This document shows, in pieces, positions 46,896-57,966 of a stretch of DNA of 64,000 nt. The translations under genes and the position numbers were made by a program. Origin of the DNA: Muribaculaceae bacterium (GTDB lineage Bacteria; Bacteroidota; Bacteroidia; Bacteroidales; Muribaculaceae); the NCBI GenBank assembly GCA_022509085.1, contig JAFLTW010000001.1, forward strand, positions 310,001 through 374,000, in the 5' to 3' direction. Each line of letters starts with the position of its first letter. Within the stretch, counting starts at the first letter, position 1. The notes under the pieces are model-generated. The model saw only the letters and a list, made by a program, of their open reading frames with translations. It ran no database searches and was not told the DNA's origin.

Positions 46896-49466
46896 ATGCA
46901 AGACAACAACAAGATCATCCCCATCAACATTGAATCGGAGATGAAAAGCGCCTACATCGACTATTCGATGTCTGTAATTGTTTCCAGGGCACTCCCCGAT
47001 GTCAGAGACGGTTTCAAACCTGTCCACCGCCGCGTGCTCTACGGAATGAACGAACTCAACAATTTCTTCTCGGGAGAAACAAAGAAATCCGCCCGTATCG
47101 TCGGCGAGGTGATGGGTAAGTATCACCCCCACGGCGACTCCTCCATCTACCTCACAATGGTGCGTCTGGCCCAGGATTGGGCTCTGCGCTACCCGCTGGT
47201 GTTTGGCCAGGGCAACTTCGGCTCCATCGACGGCGACTCCCCCGCAGCCATGCGTTACACGGAGGTCAAGCTCGCTAAGATGGGCGAGGAGATGCTCACC
47301 GACCTCGACAAGGAGACGGTAGATTTCGCCCCCAATTTCGACAATACTCTTACCGAACCCACCGTACTGCCCGCCAGGATCCCCAACCTCCTCGTCAACG
47401 GTGCTTCGGGTATAGCCGTGGGTATGGCCACCAACATGCCTCCCCACAACCTTACGGAGTCGCTCAACGCCACTCTGGCCCTTATCGACAATCCCGAGAT
47501 CGACCTCGACGGACTGATGAAACACATCCAGGCCCCCGACTTCCCCACCGGCGGCGAGATCTTCGGCCTCAAGGGCGTGCGCGAGGCTTACGAGACCGGC
47601 CGCGGCCGCGTGATTATCCGGGCCAAGGCCGACGTGGAGAGTGGTCCTAACCATGACAGGATTGTAATCTCTGAAATCCCCTACGGCGTAATCAAGTCAG
47701 ACCTGGTGAAGAGCATCTTCGACCTTGTAAAGGATAAGAAGATTGAGGGCATCTCCGACGTCTCCGACACTTCCGCCCGAGGAGAGCTCTGCATCACCGT
47801 CGACGTGAAACGAGAGGCAAACGCAAAGGTCGTGCTCAATAAGCTCTACAAGCTTACCCAGCTCCAGACCTCATTCAGCATCAACAATGTGGCCCTCGTA
47901 AACGGCCGCCCCAAGACACTCAACCTGAAAGAGATTCTGCAGGCCTTCGTTGACCACCGCCACGAGGTGGTGATCCGTCGCACTCGCTTCGACCTCCGCA
48001 AGGCCGAGGAACGTGCCCATATCCTGAGGGGCCTCATGATCGCCTGCGACAATATCGACGAGGTGATCCAGATAATCCGCAGCTCCAAGACCACTGAAGA
48101 GGCACGCAACCGACTCGCTGAACGCTTCGGACTCGACGAGATCCAGACCCGCGCCATCGTGGAGATGAGGCTCCGCCAGCTCACCGGCCTCGAGATTGAG
48201 AAACTGAAGGCCGAATACGATGAGCTCATGAAGCTGATTGCCCACCTTAACGATATCCTCAACGACGATGCCGTTTGCCGCGAGGTGATGAAGCAGGAGC
48301 TCATCGAGATCCGCGACAAATACGGGGATGAACGCAAGACCAAGATCAACCCCTTCTCCGCCGACATGAACGCGGAAGACTATTATGCCGACGACGAGAT
48401 GATCATCACCATCTCCCACCTCGGCTACATAAAGCGCACTCCCCTCTCCGAGTTCCGCCAGCAACACCGCGGTGGCGTGGGAGCCAAGGGCTCCACCACT
48501 CGCGACGAAGACTTCATAGAGCATATCTACCCGGCCACCAACCATAACTATATGCTCTTCTTCACCGAGAAGGGTCTCTGCTACTGGCTCAAGGTTTACG
48601 AGATTCCCGAAATGGGCAAGAACTCAAAGGGCCGCGCAATCCAGAACCTCCTCCAGATCGATGCAGACGACAAGGTGAGCGCCTTCATCCGTATCAAGCA
48701 TCTCAACGACCGTGAATACTGCGAAAGCCACAACCTCGTGTTCTGCACCCGCAGAGGCGTGATAAAGAAGACGGCCCTCTCAGCCTATTCCCACCCGAGG
48801 GCCATAGGCACGAAAGCCATCCTCCTCAACGAGGGCGACCAGCTCATCTCCGTGAAACTCACCGACGGAAAGTCGGAAATAATCATTGCCAACAAGGCCG
48901 GCCTCGCCATCCGTTTCAACGAGGAGAAGGTGCGCACCATGGGCCGCGTCTCCACCGGCGTAAGAGGTATGACACTCGTCGGGGAAGGCAACGAGGTGGT
49001 GGGAATGATTGCCATGACAGGTGCCCCGGAAGAGACGGTGATGGTGGTTTCGGAAAACGGCTACGGTAAACGCACCGCCCTCGACGACTACCGCATCACT
49101 AACCGCGGCGGAAAGGGTGTGCAGACGCTGAAGGTAACCGAAAAGACCGGCGACCTCGTGGCCATAATGAACGTGGACGACTCCAACGACCTGGTGATCA
49201 TCAACCAGAGCGGTATCACCATCCGCCTGGCAGTGTCGTCCGTAAGGGTGATGGGCCGTGCCACTCAGGGCGTGCGCCTCATCGACCTCTCGAAACGCGG
49301 CGACACGATAGCAAGCGTCTGCGTTGTCAACTCCTATGTGGAGGAAGACCAGGAGGGAGACACCCCGGCCGACGAAGCTGTCAGTGAAGCCATTGGCGAG
49401 GCCGTAAATGAGGCAGTCGAAGAGATTCTCGACAACGAGGGTTCCACCCCCAACGAAGAAGAATAA
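46896..49466 (+). CDS. gyrA: DNA gyrase subunit A
   Basis: [52 protein letters not shown]-terminal beta-pinwheel repeats. Confidence 0.96.
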   Translation: MQDNNKIIPINIESEMKSAYIDYSMSVIVSRALPDVRDGFKPVHRRVLYGMNELNNFFSGETKKSARIVGEVMGKYHPHGDSSIYLTMVRLAQDWALRYPLVFGQGNFGSIDGDSPAAMRYTEVKLAKMGEEMLTDLDKETVDFAPNFDNTLTEPTVLPARIPNLLVNGASGIAVGMATNMPPHNLTESLNATLALIDNPEIDLDGLMKHIQAPDFPTGGEIFGLKGVREAYETGRGRVIIRAKADVESGPNHDRIVISEIPYGVIKSDLVKSIFDLVKDKKIEGISDVSDTSARGELCITVDVKREANAKVVLNKLYKLTQLQTSFSINNVALVNGRPKTLNLKEILQAFVDHRHEVVIRRTRFDLRKAEERAHILRGLMIACDNIDEVIQIIRSSKTTEEARNRLAERFGLDEIQTRAIVEMRLRQLTGLEIEKLKAEYDELMKLIAHLNDILNDDAVCREVMKQELIEIRDKYGDERKTKINPFSADMNAEDYYADDEMIITISHLGYIKRTPLSEFRQQHRGGVGAKGSTTRDEDFIEHIYPATNHNYMLFFTEKGLCYWLKVYEIPEMGKNSKGRAIQNLLQIDADDKVSAFIRIKHLNDREYCESHNLVFCTRRGVIKKTALSAYSHPRAIGTKAILLNEGDQLISVKLTDGKSEIIIANKAGLAIRFNEEKVRTMGRVSTGVRGMTLVGEGNEVVGMIAMTGAPEETVMVVSENGYGKRTALDDYRITNRGGKGVQTLKVTEKTGDLVAIMNVDDSNDLVIINQSGITIRLAVSSVRVMGRATQGVRLIDLSKRGDTIASVCVVNSYVEEDQEGDTPADEAVSEAIGEAVNEAVEEILDNEGSTPNEEE

Positions 49467-49491
49467 ACAACTTAATTAAATCATACAAGTC

Positions 49492-50694
49492 ATGAAGAAA
49501 ATATTCACAATCGCACTCTGCGGCCTGGCGGTTCTCTCCGCCGGCGCCCAGAAGGCCACGGTAGACCAGGCTAAGAAGCTTGCAGGCAAGACCGATAAGA
49601 TCAACGAAGCCCGCGCCCTTATCCAGGAGGCCATCCAGAACCCTGAGACGGCCAACCAGGCTCTCACCTACTATACGGCAGGCAAGATTGAATGGGATGC
49701 CTACGACAAGCAGAAAGCCGTGCAGATGGCAAGCCCCGACAATGTAAATCCCCTCGACATGAGCAATGAGCTCCTCCAGGGCTTGGGCTATTTCGTGGCA
49801 GTGTTCCCGCTCGACTCGATTCCCAACGAGAAGGGTGAGGTGAAACCAAAGTATGTGAAGGAACTCCAGAAGAAGATTGCAGAAAAGCACACCGACTTCT
49901 TCGATGCCGGTGCAGTCTTTTATGGGGAGAAGATGTGGCCGCAGGCCTTCGTGGCATTCATGAATTATGGTGACCTCCCCGACATGGAACTCCTCGGCAA
50001 CCAGAGGCCCCAGGTGCCTGACACCACCCGCGCCCTGGCCTACTACTATGCCGGCCTTTCCGCTTGGAGCGGCAACCAGCTCGACAATGCAGCATATGCT
50101 TTCGCCAAGGCCCGCGAACACAACTACACGCAGCCCGACGCATATATCTATGAGATCGCCACATGGCAAAACATCGAGCAGAACGACACCACCCGCGAGA
50201 AGGAGGCCATGAACGCCATCTTCGACGCCAGCAAGGCAGGATACGAGAAGTTTGGTATGGAGCAGCCCATCTTCCTCAACAATATGGTGAACTCCATGCT
50301 CAATTCCGGCCATGAGAACGAGAGCCTCGAGCTTGCCAACGATGCTATCGGGAAATATCCCGATCATGCCGCACTCTACGGTCTGCGCGCTTTCGTCTAC
50401 GACCGCATGGGCAACTCCGACGCTTCCGAGGCCGACTATCGCCAGGCAGCCTCCATGCCCAATGTCGACTATGAGACCATGCTCAACGCCGTGAAGAAAA
50501 TCTTCCGTACAGGCCAGGAGAAGTGGAACGAGATTGAGCTCGGCGATCCCGACATCGTAGCCAAGAAGAAAGCCGTTCACACCAACTACTTTGAGGAAGC
50601 CAAGAAGATGGCCGAGAAGGCACGCACCCTTACCGACGACACTTCAGCCGTAGACTACCTCATCGAGAGCATCGACTACCAGCTGAGCCTCTAA
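49492..50694 (+). CDS. TPR-like secreted protein
   Basis: Signal peptide MKKIFTIALCGLAVLSAGAQ; helical repeat pattern. Confidence 0.72.
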   Translation: MKKIFTIALCGLAVLSAGAQKATVDQAKKLAGKTDKINEARALIQEAIQNPETANQALTYYTAGKIEWDAYDKQKAVQMASPDNVNPLDMSNELLQGLGYFVAVFPLDSIPNEKGEVKPKYVKELQKKIAEKHTDFFDAGAVFYGEKMWPQAFVAFMNYGDLPDMELLGNQRPQVPDTTRALAYYYAGLSAWSGNQLDNAAYAFAKAREHNYTQPDAYIYEIATWQNIEQNDTTREKEAMNAIFDASKAGYEKFGMEQPIFLNNMVNSMLNSGHENESLELANDAIGKYPDHAALYGLRAFVYDRMGNSDASEADYRQAASMPNVDYETMLNAVKKIFRTGQEKWNEIELGDPDIVAKKKAVHTNYFEEAKKMAEKARTLTDDTSAVDYLIESIDYQLSL

Positions 50695-50715
50695 GGCAGC
50701 AGCCTGTAATATTGC

Positions 50716-50745
50716 AGAGGGCCGGGTATTTCCCCCGGCCCTCTT
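50716..50745 (+). terminator. Intrinsic terminator
   Basis: GAGGGCCGGG...CCGGCCCTCTTCCTGTTT. Confidence 0.65.
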
Positions 50746-50779
50746 CCTGTTTCAATGATCAGGTACGCCCATCCAATCG

Positions 50780-51973
50780 TCAATGGTTGTGCTCACCATG
50801 GTCTGAAGCCATCGATGCCAGATAGAAGGCCTTGGCAGTTACGATGCTTGCATCTTCAGGGAGCGGCTTTGCTGTCTGTATCTCGACATAGCCGCCGCTA
50901 CGGTTTCCTTTAACCACCTCAATCGGCTTGAATACATACGCAGTCACCCCATTGTGCTCTTCCTTCTCTTCCAGGAGGAAAATGCAATCCTTACCCTCCA
51001 CATTCACCACAGCCTCCTCCGGCAGCGCCGTCACCCTTTCATGTCCCGTGCTTATAAAGCCTGCCACGGCCATACCCTGAATGAGGGTAGACTCTCCCTT
51101 CTCTCCCAGCCTTACCCTTACGGCTACAGTCTTCGTCTCGCTGTCTATGGCCCTTACAATGTCTTCTACGGTTCCTTTCAGTTTCCCTCCCCCGTTGGTA
51201 AGCGTCAGGTCCACAATATCCCCCTCCTTTATTTTATTGAGGTCTTTCTCATACACATTTAATCGGGCGTATATTCCGTTCGGATCGGATATTGTCATCA
51301 GAGTCTGGTAGGGTTCTACCCCACTTCCGATCCTGCAATCTATCTTCGTTACAATTCCGCTTATCGGAGCGGTAATGTATGCGATATTCCCGGCATTTTC
51401 CTTAGCTCCATTGTCAGGGTTCACGCCGGCGGTTTTCAATTTGGCGCGGCAGTTGTCAAGCAGCCTCACGGCCGTTTCATAATCGATGCGCGCCCTTATC
51501 AAATTTTTGGCGACACCGGCACCATGGGATGCGAGTCTCTCCTGCCTGTCCAGTTCCTCCCTGGCTATCTTTACGGCTGTCTGAGCCTCCACCCACTGGT
51601 TTTGCAATGACTCGATTTCAAGGTTCACCACAGCCGCAAGTCTGGCGCCGGCTTTCACGGTCTCTCCTTCTCTCACGTAAAGAGATTTTATTATTCCGGC
51701 CATCATCGGGCTCACCTCCGCGTTGTTCTGAGGGTTGGCTTCCAGCTCTCCGTAGGCTGTCACACCCTCACCGATGGGAATCAGAGATATGTGCCCCAGC
51801 TCTACTCCCACTGTAGACATCTGCTTTTCGGTGAGTTCTATTGTCTCCCCGTGTCCTTCCTCATGCTCGCCGTGCTCCTCACCGGCTGCCACGCCGGAAT
51901 GATTCGTGCATCCGAGAGCCATCAGCAAGGCTCCCACACCCACAGCCAGATATTTTATTTCCTTTATTTTCAT
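50780..51973 (-). CDS. Efflux RND periplasmic adaptor (CzcB/CusB-like), His-rich
   Basis: Lipobox MALGCT; EEHGEHEEGHGE; barrel-sandwich MMAGIIKSLYVREGETVKAGARLA; C-term DHGEHNH. Confidence 0.9.
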   Translation of the reverse strand: MKIKEIKYLAVGVGALLMALGCTNHSGVAAGEEHGEHEEGHGETIELTEKQMSTVGVELGHISLIPIGEGVTAYGELEANPQNNAEVSPMMAGIIKSLYVREGETVKAGARLAAVVNLEIESLQNQWVEAQTAVKIAREELDRQERLASHGAGVAKNLIRARIDYETAVRLLDNCRAKLKTAGVNPDNGAKENAGNIAYITAPISGIVTKIDCRIGSGVEPYQTLMTISDPNGIYARLNVYEKDLNKIKEGDIVDLTLTNGGGKLKGTVEDIVRAIDSETKTVAVRVRLGEKGESTLIQGMAVAGFISTGHERVTALPEEAVVNVEGKDCIFLLEEKEEHNGVTAYVFKPIEVVKGNRSGGYVEIQTAKPLPEDASIVTAKAFYLASMASDHGEHNH

Positions 51974-53229
51974 ATCTCTCCTTTTAAAACTTGCAGTTTC
52001 ACTGTAATCTCATTATACCGGTCGATTGTATCCATATACTCCAGCCAGATTTCCGCTACACTCTCCATGTTTTGCATATATTCCAGATAATTAATCTCTC
52101 CGAGTTCATACGAAATCTGTGCGAGCTTACGGATTTCGGTCGCTTGTCCTATTGCTTCATTCTGATAACAGCTCAACCTTTCCCACAGGAGAGCGAGGTC
52201 GTTGCATAAGGTGTCATATTCAGTTTTTTGCCGCAACATCTCATCCTCAAGTTCCAGCCGGGCAGATTCTGTCTCCATCTTTGCCGAGAGCAGATTCGAC
52301 CGTTTGGAGCCGAAGAAGAGAGGAACGGTAATACCTACTGAAAACCCCATAAAGTTTCCCTTGGTGAAACGCTGGCGTTCCACATGATAAGGGTTGAAAC
52401 CTTTTATTACGAGTTGGCTCGTGGCCGAAACGGAGAGCCCCGGCAAAAACTGCTGGCGTGCAAGCCACACATTTTTCCTGGTCAGCTCGATTCGGGCAGC
52501 CAGGGCCCGCGCACTGTAGGTAGACAAGGCATCAAAATCGTCGGCGCCAGCATATTCCAACACCACGAGGTTCCAGTCCGAGGCATCCACCGGGCCGTCG
52601 GCCCCGATAGCGCGTGCGAGTTGAAACTGCAGATTTTTCAAGGTATTGGCTGCCTCCTCAAGCCGGTTTCCCATTTTTGACTTCATCCTGTCGGCATTAA
52701 GGCATTCAAGGCGGCTTGCGTCTCCCTCTTCAAACCTTCGGTGGGTGATGCGCGAAAACTCCTCGTAAATATTCATCTCGCTTTGGAGGAAATCCATCCT
52801 TACATGGGCCACCTGAAGGGCGTTGTAGAGGGTGACAACATTGCCTCGCAATTCAGCGCACACTCCACCGTATTCTTCCCTCAACACGTCCTCTTCAGCC
52901 TTAAACACCCTTCTGCGGGCAACGTATACCGTTGGGAAGTCAAATTCCTGACTGAAGGTGAGGCCATTGTCCGGTCCGGCTCCCTCAATGGCATTCTGAC
53001 TCAATTCAATCGACGTGTTGGGAATGTCAAGGTAGGTGCCTCTCCTGGCTTCCGCCACGGCTATCTTTTGCTTGTTGCCGCGCAACGTCGGATTATTTTC
53101 CATCGCCTGCTCCAGACACTCCTCCAGGGTCAGCGTCTCTACCCGGGGAAAGGCCGTAACACAGATAAGACACAGCAGTGACAACAGACTATACCGTAAT
53201 TTCATCTTTCTTTTTTGTAAACAGTTCAT
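51970..53229 (-). CDS. TolC-family outer membrane factor (CzcC-like)
   Basis: LTLEECLEQAMENNPTLRGNKQKIAVAEA; long helical pattern. Confidence 0.86.
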   Translation of the reverse strand: MNCLQKRKMKLRYSLLSLLCLICVTAFPRVETLTLEECLEQAMENNPTLRGNKQKIAVAEARRGTYLDIPNTSIELSQNAIEGAGPDNGLTFSQEFDFPTVYVARRRVFKAEEDVLREEYGGVCAELRGNVVTLYNALQVAHVRMDFLQSEMNIYEEFSRITHRRFEEGDASRLECLNADRMKSKMGNRLEEAANTLKNLQFQLARAIGADGPVDASDWNLVVLEYAGADDFDALSTYSARALAARIELTRKNVWLARQQFLPGLSVSATSQLVIKGFNPYHVERQRFTKGNFMGFSVGITVPLFFGSKRSNLLSAKMETESARLELEDEMLRQKTEYDTLCNDLALLWERLSCYQNEAIGQATEIRKLAQISYELGEINYLEYMQNMESVAEIWLEYMDTIDRYNEITVKLQVLKGEI

Positions 53230-56200
53230 ATATGGCCGGCAACACTATTAAGGTAAGGAGCGTCGCGGTGATAAGACCGCCTATCACCACGGTGGCCAAC
53301 GGACGTTGCACCTCCGCTCCGTCTCCCCTCGAGAGGGCCATCGGCAGAAAACCAAACGAGGCTACCAGAGCCGTCATTATTACGGGTCGCAGGCGTTCCC
53401 GGCAACCTTTCATCACTCTCTCCCTTACGTTTCTTACTCCCTCCTTTTCCAGATTGTTGAATTGCCCTATCAGCACTATGCCATTCAACACGGCCACGCC
53501 GAAAAGGGCTATGAACCCTACTCCGGCCGAGATGCTGAAAGGCATTCCCCTCACCCATAGGGCCACCACTCCCCCTATCAGTGCCAGAGGTATGGCAGAA
53601 AACACAAAGAGGGTCTCGCGCAGACTCTTCAGTGTGGCGAAGAGCAGAAGCAATATCAGCACCAGCGCAAGAGGTACGGCTATAGAGAGCCGCGAAACGG
53701 CCTCCTTCAGATTCTGATATTCCCCTCCGTATGTGTAATAGTATCCCGTAGGCATTTCAAGGTGTTCATCCAGAATGGCCTGGACATCGCGCATGGTGCT
53801 CTGCACGTCGCGGCCTCTTACGTTAAAGCCAACATATACCCTTCTCTCACCCTCGTCATGGGTCACCTGCGAAGGCGCTCCCCTCTCTTCTACCAGGGCC
53901 AGCTCTCCGAGGCTCACAGTGCCACCACTTCTCATAGGGATTCTGAGGTTTTTTATCGCGTCAATATCGCTCTTATGCGCCTCGTCAATCCTCACCATGA
54001 TGTCGAATTGCTTCTCTCCCTCATACACCTCCCCGGCCTTCGCTCCAGCAAAGGATGACTCCAGCACCCTGTTGGCCTCCTCGATATCCACCCCATATGC
54101 CGCAAGGCGTCCCCGGTCATATTCCACCTGTATCTGGGGCAATCCCTGAATCTTTTCCACTATGGGGTCCGTAAGTCCGTCTACATCCTTTATCAGCTTC
54201 GAAACCTTTGTGGCCAGTGAGCTCAACACGTCGAGGTCTTCACCATAAATCTTGATGGCCACATCCTGCTTGATGCCCGTTATGAGCTCGTTGTTTCTCA
54301 TCTGTATCGGCTGCGTCATCTCCACCTCCATACCCGGAATCACGCTAAGACTCTCTTCCATCATCTCCATCAGTTCCTCCTTGGTCCTGGCTGATGTCCA
54401 TTGACCCTTCGGAAGAAGGGCTATGAGCATGTCTGCCCTCTCCACGGGCATGGGATCTGTGGGGATTTCCGCGCTTCCGATACGTGTCACCACCTGCTTC
54501 ACCTCGGGGAAATTATCCTTGAGAATCTTCTCCGCTATCGTCATGGTCTCCACCATCTGTGTCAGCGACGTACCCTGTGCCATGCTCACCTCAGCAGCGA
54601 AATCCCCCTCCTCGAGAGTGGGGATGAATTCACCGCCAAGCCGGGTAAACAGCCATATGCTCCCGCCAAATAATATCGCCATCGATACGATAAGCGCTAC
54701 GCCATGGTTAAGGCAATATCTCAATACGGGGCGATACACCTTCTGAAGCCAGGATATTATTCTGTCGGAAATGTTGTTGCTTTTGGGCACCTTCTTGCTC
54801 AGAAATACCGCGCTTGCCATCGGCACATAGGTGAGCGAGAGGATGAAGGCTCCGAGAATGGCAAAGAAGATTGTTAGTGCCATCGGGCGGAACAGCTTGC
54901 CCTCTATACCTCCCAATGTGAGGATCGGGAGATAGACGATCATTATTATAATCTCGCCGAAAGCCGCACTGTTGCGTATCCTTGAGGCTGAATATTCCAC
55001 CTCCCGGTCCATTTCGGGTTGCGTCAGTCTTCCGCCGGGATACCGCGATTTCATCAGTTCGATATGGTGCACCACGGCCTCCACGATGATTACAGCCCCG
55101 TCCACTATGAGTCCGAAGTCTATTGCTCCTAGACTCATAAGGTTGCCGCTGATATGGAAAAGCCTCATCATTCCGAATGCGAAGAGCATCGAAAGAGGTA
55201 TCACGGAGGCCACCACCAATCCGGCTCTGAGATTGCCGAGAAACAATACCAGAATGAAGATTACGATGAGGCCACCCTCCATAAGGTTGCGGCTTATCGT
55301 ACCGCTCACACGGTCTACGAGTTCCGTACGGTCAATGAACGGCTCTATCACTATACCTTCAGGGAGGGTCTTTTGGATATGTGATATTCTCTCCTTTACC
55401 CTTTCTATCACCTTCTGGAAATTCTCGCCCTTGAGCATGAGGGTGATTCCTGCCACCACCTCCCCCTCACCGTTTCGTGTTACGGCTCCATATCTTGTGG
55501 CATGGCCCTCTCTCACGTCGGCCACATCCCCTACCGTTATCAGGCGGCCGTCATGGCTGTTGATAGCCGTGGCGCGCAAGTCTTCAAGGCTCTCGGCCCG
55601 GCCTATTCCGCGAATATAATACTGGTTGCTGTTTCTTTCTATATAGCTGCCCCCGGTGTTGGCATTGTTACGGCTTATGGCGTCGTACACGTCGCTTATG
55701 GTGAGGCCGTAGTAGTCGAGTCTGGCTGGGTCGACCGCCACTTCATATTGCTTCACATAGCCTCCCCAGCCGCTCACTTCCGCGATACCCTCTGTGCCGG
55801 AAAGCTGTTTCCTTACTATCCAGTCCTGTATGGTGCGGATGTCGGATAGGCTATACTTGTCTTCATATCCCTCCTTGGCTCTGACGGTGTAATGGAATAT
55901 TTCCCCCAGACCGGTGGAAATCGGACCGAGACTCACTTCGGCCTTCCCGGCAGGAATGGCACCGTCACTTTCCTTCAATGCCTGCGTAACCTGTTCGCGC
56001 GCCCAGTAGATATCCGTGTCGTCCTTAAACACCAGGGTGATTACCGACAGACCGCTTCGGCTTATACTTCGGCGCTCTATCACCTCCGGGATGTTGGCAA
56101 GGCCCATTTCCAAGGGCGTGGTGATGTTCAGTTCCACCTCCTGGGCACCAAGCGACGGTGCCTGCGTAATTATCTGCACCTGATTGTTGGTGATGTCGGG

Positions 56201-56347
56201 TGTGGAATCAAAAGGTAGATTATGTAGGGATATGGCGCCCCAAACTATGAGGGCAACGGTCAATACGGAGATAATTACCTTATGTCCGATACTGAACCGG
56301 ATGAGTTTTTCAAACATCTTTTCATGATTTCTGATTGTAAGATTCAA
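53189..56347 (-). CDS. CusA/CzcA-family heavy-metal efflux RND permease
   Basis: 1052 aa; FDSTPDITNNQVQIITQAPSLGAQEVE, DFGLIVDGAVIIVEA, GGEFIPTLEEGDFA. Confidence 0.94.
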   Translation of the reverse strand: MNLTIRNHEKMFEKLIRFSIGHKVIISVLTVALIVWGAISLHNLPFDSTPDITNNQVQIITQAPSLGAQEVELNITTPLEMGLANIPEVIERRSISRSGLSVITLVFKDDTDIYWAREQVTQALKESDGAIPAGKAEVSLGPISTGLGEIFHYTVRAKEGYEDKYSLSDIRTIQDWIVRKQLSGTEGIAEVSGWGGYVKQYEVAVDPARLDYYGLTISDVYDAISRNNANTGGSYIERNSNQYYIRGIGRAESLEDLRATAINSHDGRLITVGDVADVREGHATRYGAVTRNGEGEVVAGITLMLKGENFQKVIERVKERISHIQKTLPEGIVIEPFIDRTELVDRVSGTISRNLMEGGLIVIFILVLFLGNLRAGLVVASVIPLSMLFAFGMMRLFHISGNLMSLGAIDFGLIVDGAVIIVEAVVHHIELMKSRYPGGRLTQPEMDREVEYSASRIRNSAAFGEIIIMIVYLPILTLGGIEGKLFRPMALTIFFAILGAFILSLTYVPMASAVFLSKKVPKSNNISDRIISWLQKVYRPVLRYCLNHGVALIVSMAILFGGSIWLFTRLGGEFIPTLEEGDFAAEVSMAQGTSLTQMVETMTIAEKILKDNFPEVKQVVTRIGSAEIPTDPMPVERADMLIALLPKGQWTSARTKEELMEMMEESLSVIPGMEVEMTQPIQMRNNELITGIKQDVAIKIYGEDLDVLSSLATKVSKLIKDVDGLTDPIVEKIQGLPQIQVEYDRGRLAAYGVDIEEANRVLESSFAGAKAGEVYEGEKQFDIMVRIDEAHKSDIDAIKNLRIPMRSGGTVSLGELALVEERGAPSQVTHDEGERRVYVGFNVRGRDVQSTMRDVQAILDEHLEMPTGYYYTYGGEYQNLKEAVSRLSIAVPLALVLILLLLFATLKSLRETLFVFSAIPLALIGGVVALWVRGMPFSISAGVGFIALFGVAVLNGIVLIGQFNNLEKEGVRNVRERVMKGCRERLRPVIMTALVASFGFLPMALSRGDGAEVQRPLATVVIGGLITATLLTLIVLPAIYELFTKKKDEITV

Positions 56348-56419
56348 GGAGCGGCCCGACGCATCTGCGGCGCCCTATGTTGAATGCTCCGATACCTCCC
56401 TTTCCAGGGAGGCCGTTTA

Positions 56420-56803
56420 TCATGAAAAGAGTGGTGAACCCCTTAATTTTTGAGCCTTTGCCCGATATCGGGGTCCTGAAGCGTTGAATGCCGGATTCTT
56501 TACCGCTCCCTCATATTCTCCGGCGTTAGGGGCATAACTCTGGGTTACTGTCTCTACGCCTTGAATCTCTATCAAAAGGTGTTTGCCTTGGAGAGCATTC
56601 TCTGCTTTCAGCTGAGGTATGTCCAACTGGCATTCCTCATGAGATGAATCATGGGTCGGGAGCCGGTCAGCGCGTTCCATACAGATAATGCCGTCATGAT
56701 GATGATGCGGCACATAAAAAGCCAACAGCCCCATAAGCAAAAGTCCAAGGAGCATGATGGCTTTGTTCTGTATGTCTCTTTGCTGTTTCATTTCCAACAG
56801 CAA
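56420..56803 (-). CDS. His-rich small protein (DUF6769-like)
   Basis: TM segment then YVPHHHHDGIICMERADRLPTHDSSHEEC; lies within metal-efflux cluster. Confidence 0.6.
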   Translation of the reverse strand: MLLEMKQQRDIQNKAIMLLGLLLMGLLAFYVPHHHHDGIICMERADRLPTHDSSHEECQLDIPQLKAENALQGKHLLIEIQGVETVTQSYAPNAGEYEGAVKNPAFNASGPRYRAKAQKLRGSPLFS

Positions 56804-56816
56804 ATTTAATAAAATA

Positions 56817-57872
56817 TCACCTAACTGCCAAAACCGCCCTCCTCTGGTTGGCTATCCTCACCAGGGTAAGCATTACCGGCACCTCTACCAAAACACCTAC
56901 CACTGTGGCCAGGGCTGCACCTGAATTAAGGCCGAAAAGGGAGATGGCTACGGCTACGGCAAGCTCGAAAAAGTTGCTGGCCCCGATCATGGCTGCCGGG
57001 GCCGCGATGCTCTGCGGCAGGCGCCAGGCTTTTGCCCAACCGTAGGCAATGAAGAAAATGACGAAGGTCTGTAGAATAAGCGGCACAGCGATCAAGACAA
57101 TGTGCAGAGGATTGGCGAGGATAGTGTCGCCTTGAAAAGCGAAAAGGATAATGAGCGTAAGGAGAAGTCCGACGGTGGTAAACGGTCCAAACTTACTTAC
57201 GAAAACATTGTTAAAGTAATCTATACCTTCTCGCTTTACGACTATTATCCGTGTTATGATTGCGGCGACCAAGGGTATCACCACAAATAGAACGACCGAT
57301 AGTATAAGTGTGGCCCAAGGGATGGCAACGCCCCCAATGCCGAGAAGGAAGCCGACTATCGGCACGAAGGCCACAAGGATTATAAGGTCGTTTACAGCGA
57401 CTTGCACGAGTGTGTAGGCAGCATCGCCTTTAGTGAGATAGCTCCATACGAACACCATGGCCGTGCAGGGAGCGGCACCAAGCAGAACTGCCCCGGCCAG
57501 ATATTGGTCGGCAAGCTCGGTCGGGATTAGTGTTTTGAAAATCACGAAGAAGAAAAGCCATGCGATGCCGAACATCGTGAATGGCTTGATAAGCCAGTTG
57601 GTGACGCAAGTAATCAAAATGCCTTTGGGACGCTTCCCGACGTTCATCACGCTCTTGAAATCCACCTTAAGCATCATCGGGTAAATCATCAGCCAAATCA
57701 ACACGGCAATCGGGATTGACACATTGGCATATTCCCACTTTCCGAGCGTCGCCGGAAACGCCGGAATAAAATAACCGATCGCAATTCCCGCAACGATGCA
57801 AAGCGCAACCCATACGCTAAGATATTTCTCAAAAAAGCCTATTCCTCCGGCCTGCTTCTTTGACTCGCTCAT
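56817..57872 (-). CDS. ACR3-family arsenite efflux transporter
   Basis: IGFFEKYLSVWVALCIVAGIAIGYFIP, GAAPCTAMVFVWSYLTKGD, IGASNFFELAVAVAISLFGLNSGAALATVVGVLVEVPVML. Confidence 0.95.
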   Translation of the reverse strand: MSESKKQAGGIGFFEKYLSVWVALCIVAGIAIGYFIPAFPATLGKWEYANVSIPIAVLIWLMIYPMMLKVDFKSVMNVGKRPKGILITCVTNWLIKPFTMFGIAWLFFFVIFKTLIPTELADQYLAGAVLLGAAPCTAMVFVWSYLTKGDAAYTLVQVAVNDLIILVAFVPIVGFLLGIGGVAIPWATLILSVVLFVVIPLVAAIITRIIVVKREGIDYFNNVFVSKFGPFTTVGLLLTLIILFAFQGDTILANPLHIVLIAVPLILQTFVIFFIAYGWAKAWRLPQSIAAPAAMIGASNFFELAVAVAISLFGLNSGAALATVVGVLVEVPVMLTLVRIANQRRAVLAVR

Positions 57873-57966
57873 TTCAAATTTTCTTTATAAAATTTGTAAA
57901 AAGTATCTTTGATTTCATCGCGCACTCGTGAACGGCAACTGGTCCCGGTGCAAAGCACCAATATCC
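57873..57966 (-). pseudogene. Internally deleted arsenate reductase (LMW-PTP-type ArsC) remnant
   Basis: Minus-strand frame between arsA stop and acr3 start: VRILVLCTGTSCRS|RVRDEIKDTFYKFYKENLK*; N-terminal CX5R loop joined directly to C-terminal helix; no ATG; stop overlaps acr3 start. Confidence 0.75.

Noticed and set aside
57940-57960. ggtgcaaagcacc as an intergenic terminator between arsA and acr3
   Set aside because: No T-tract; sequence is better explained as the arsC remnant coding for LVLCTGT
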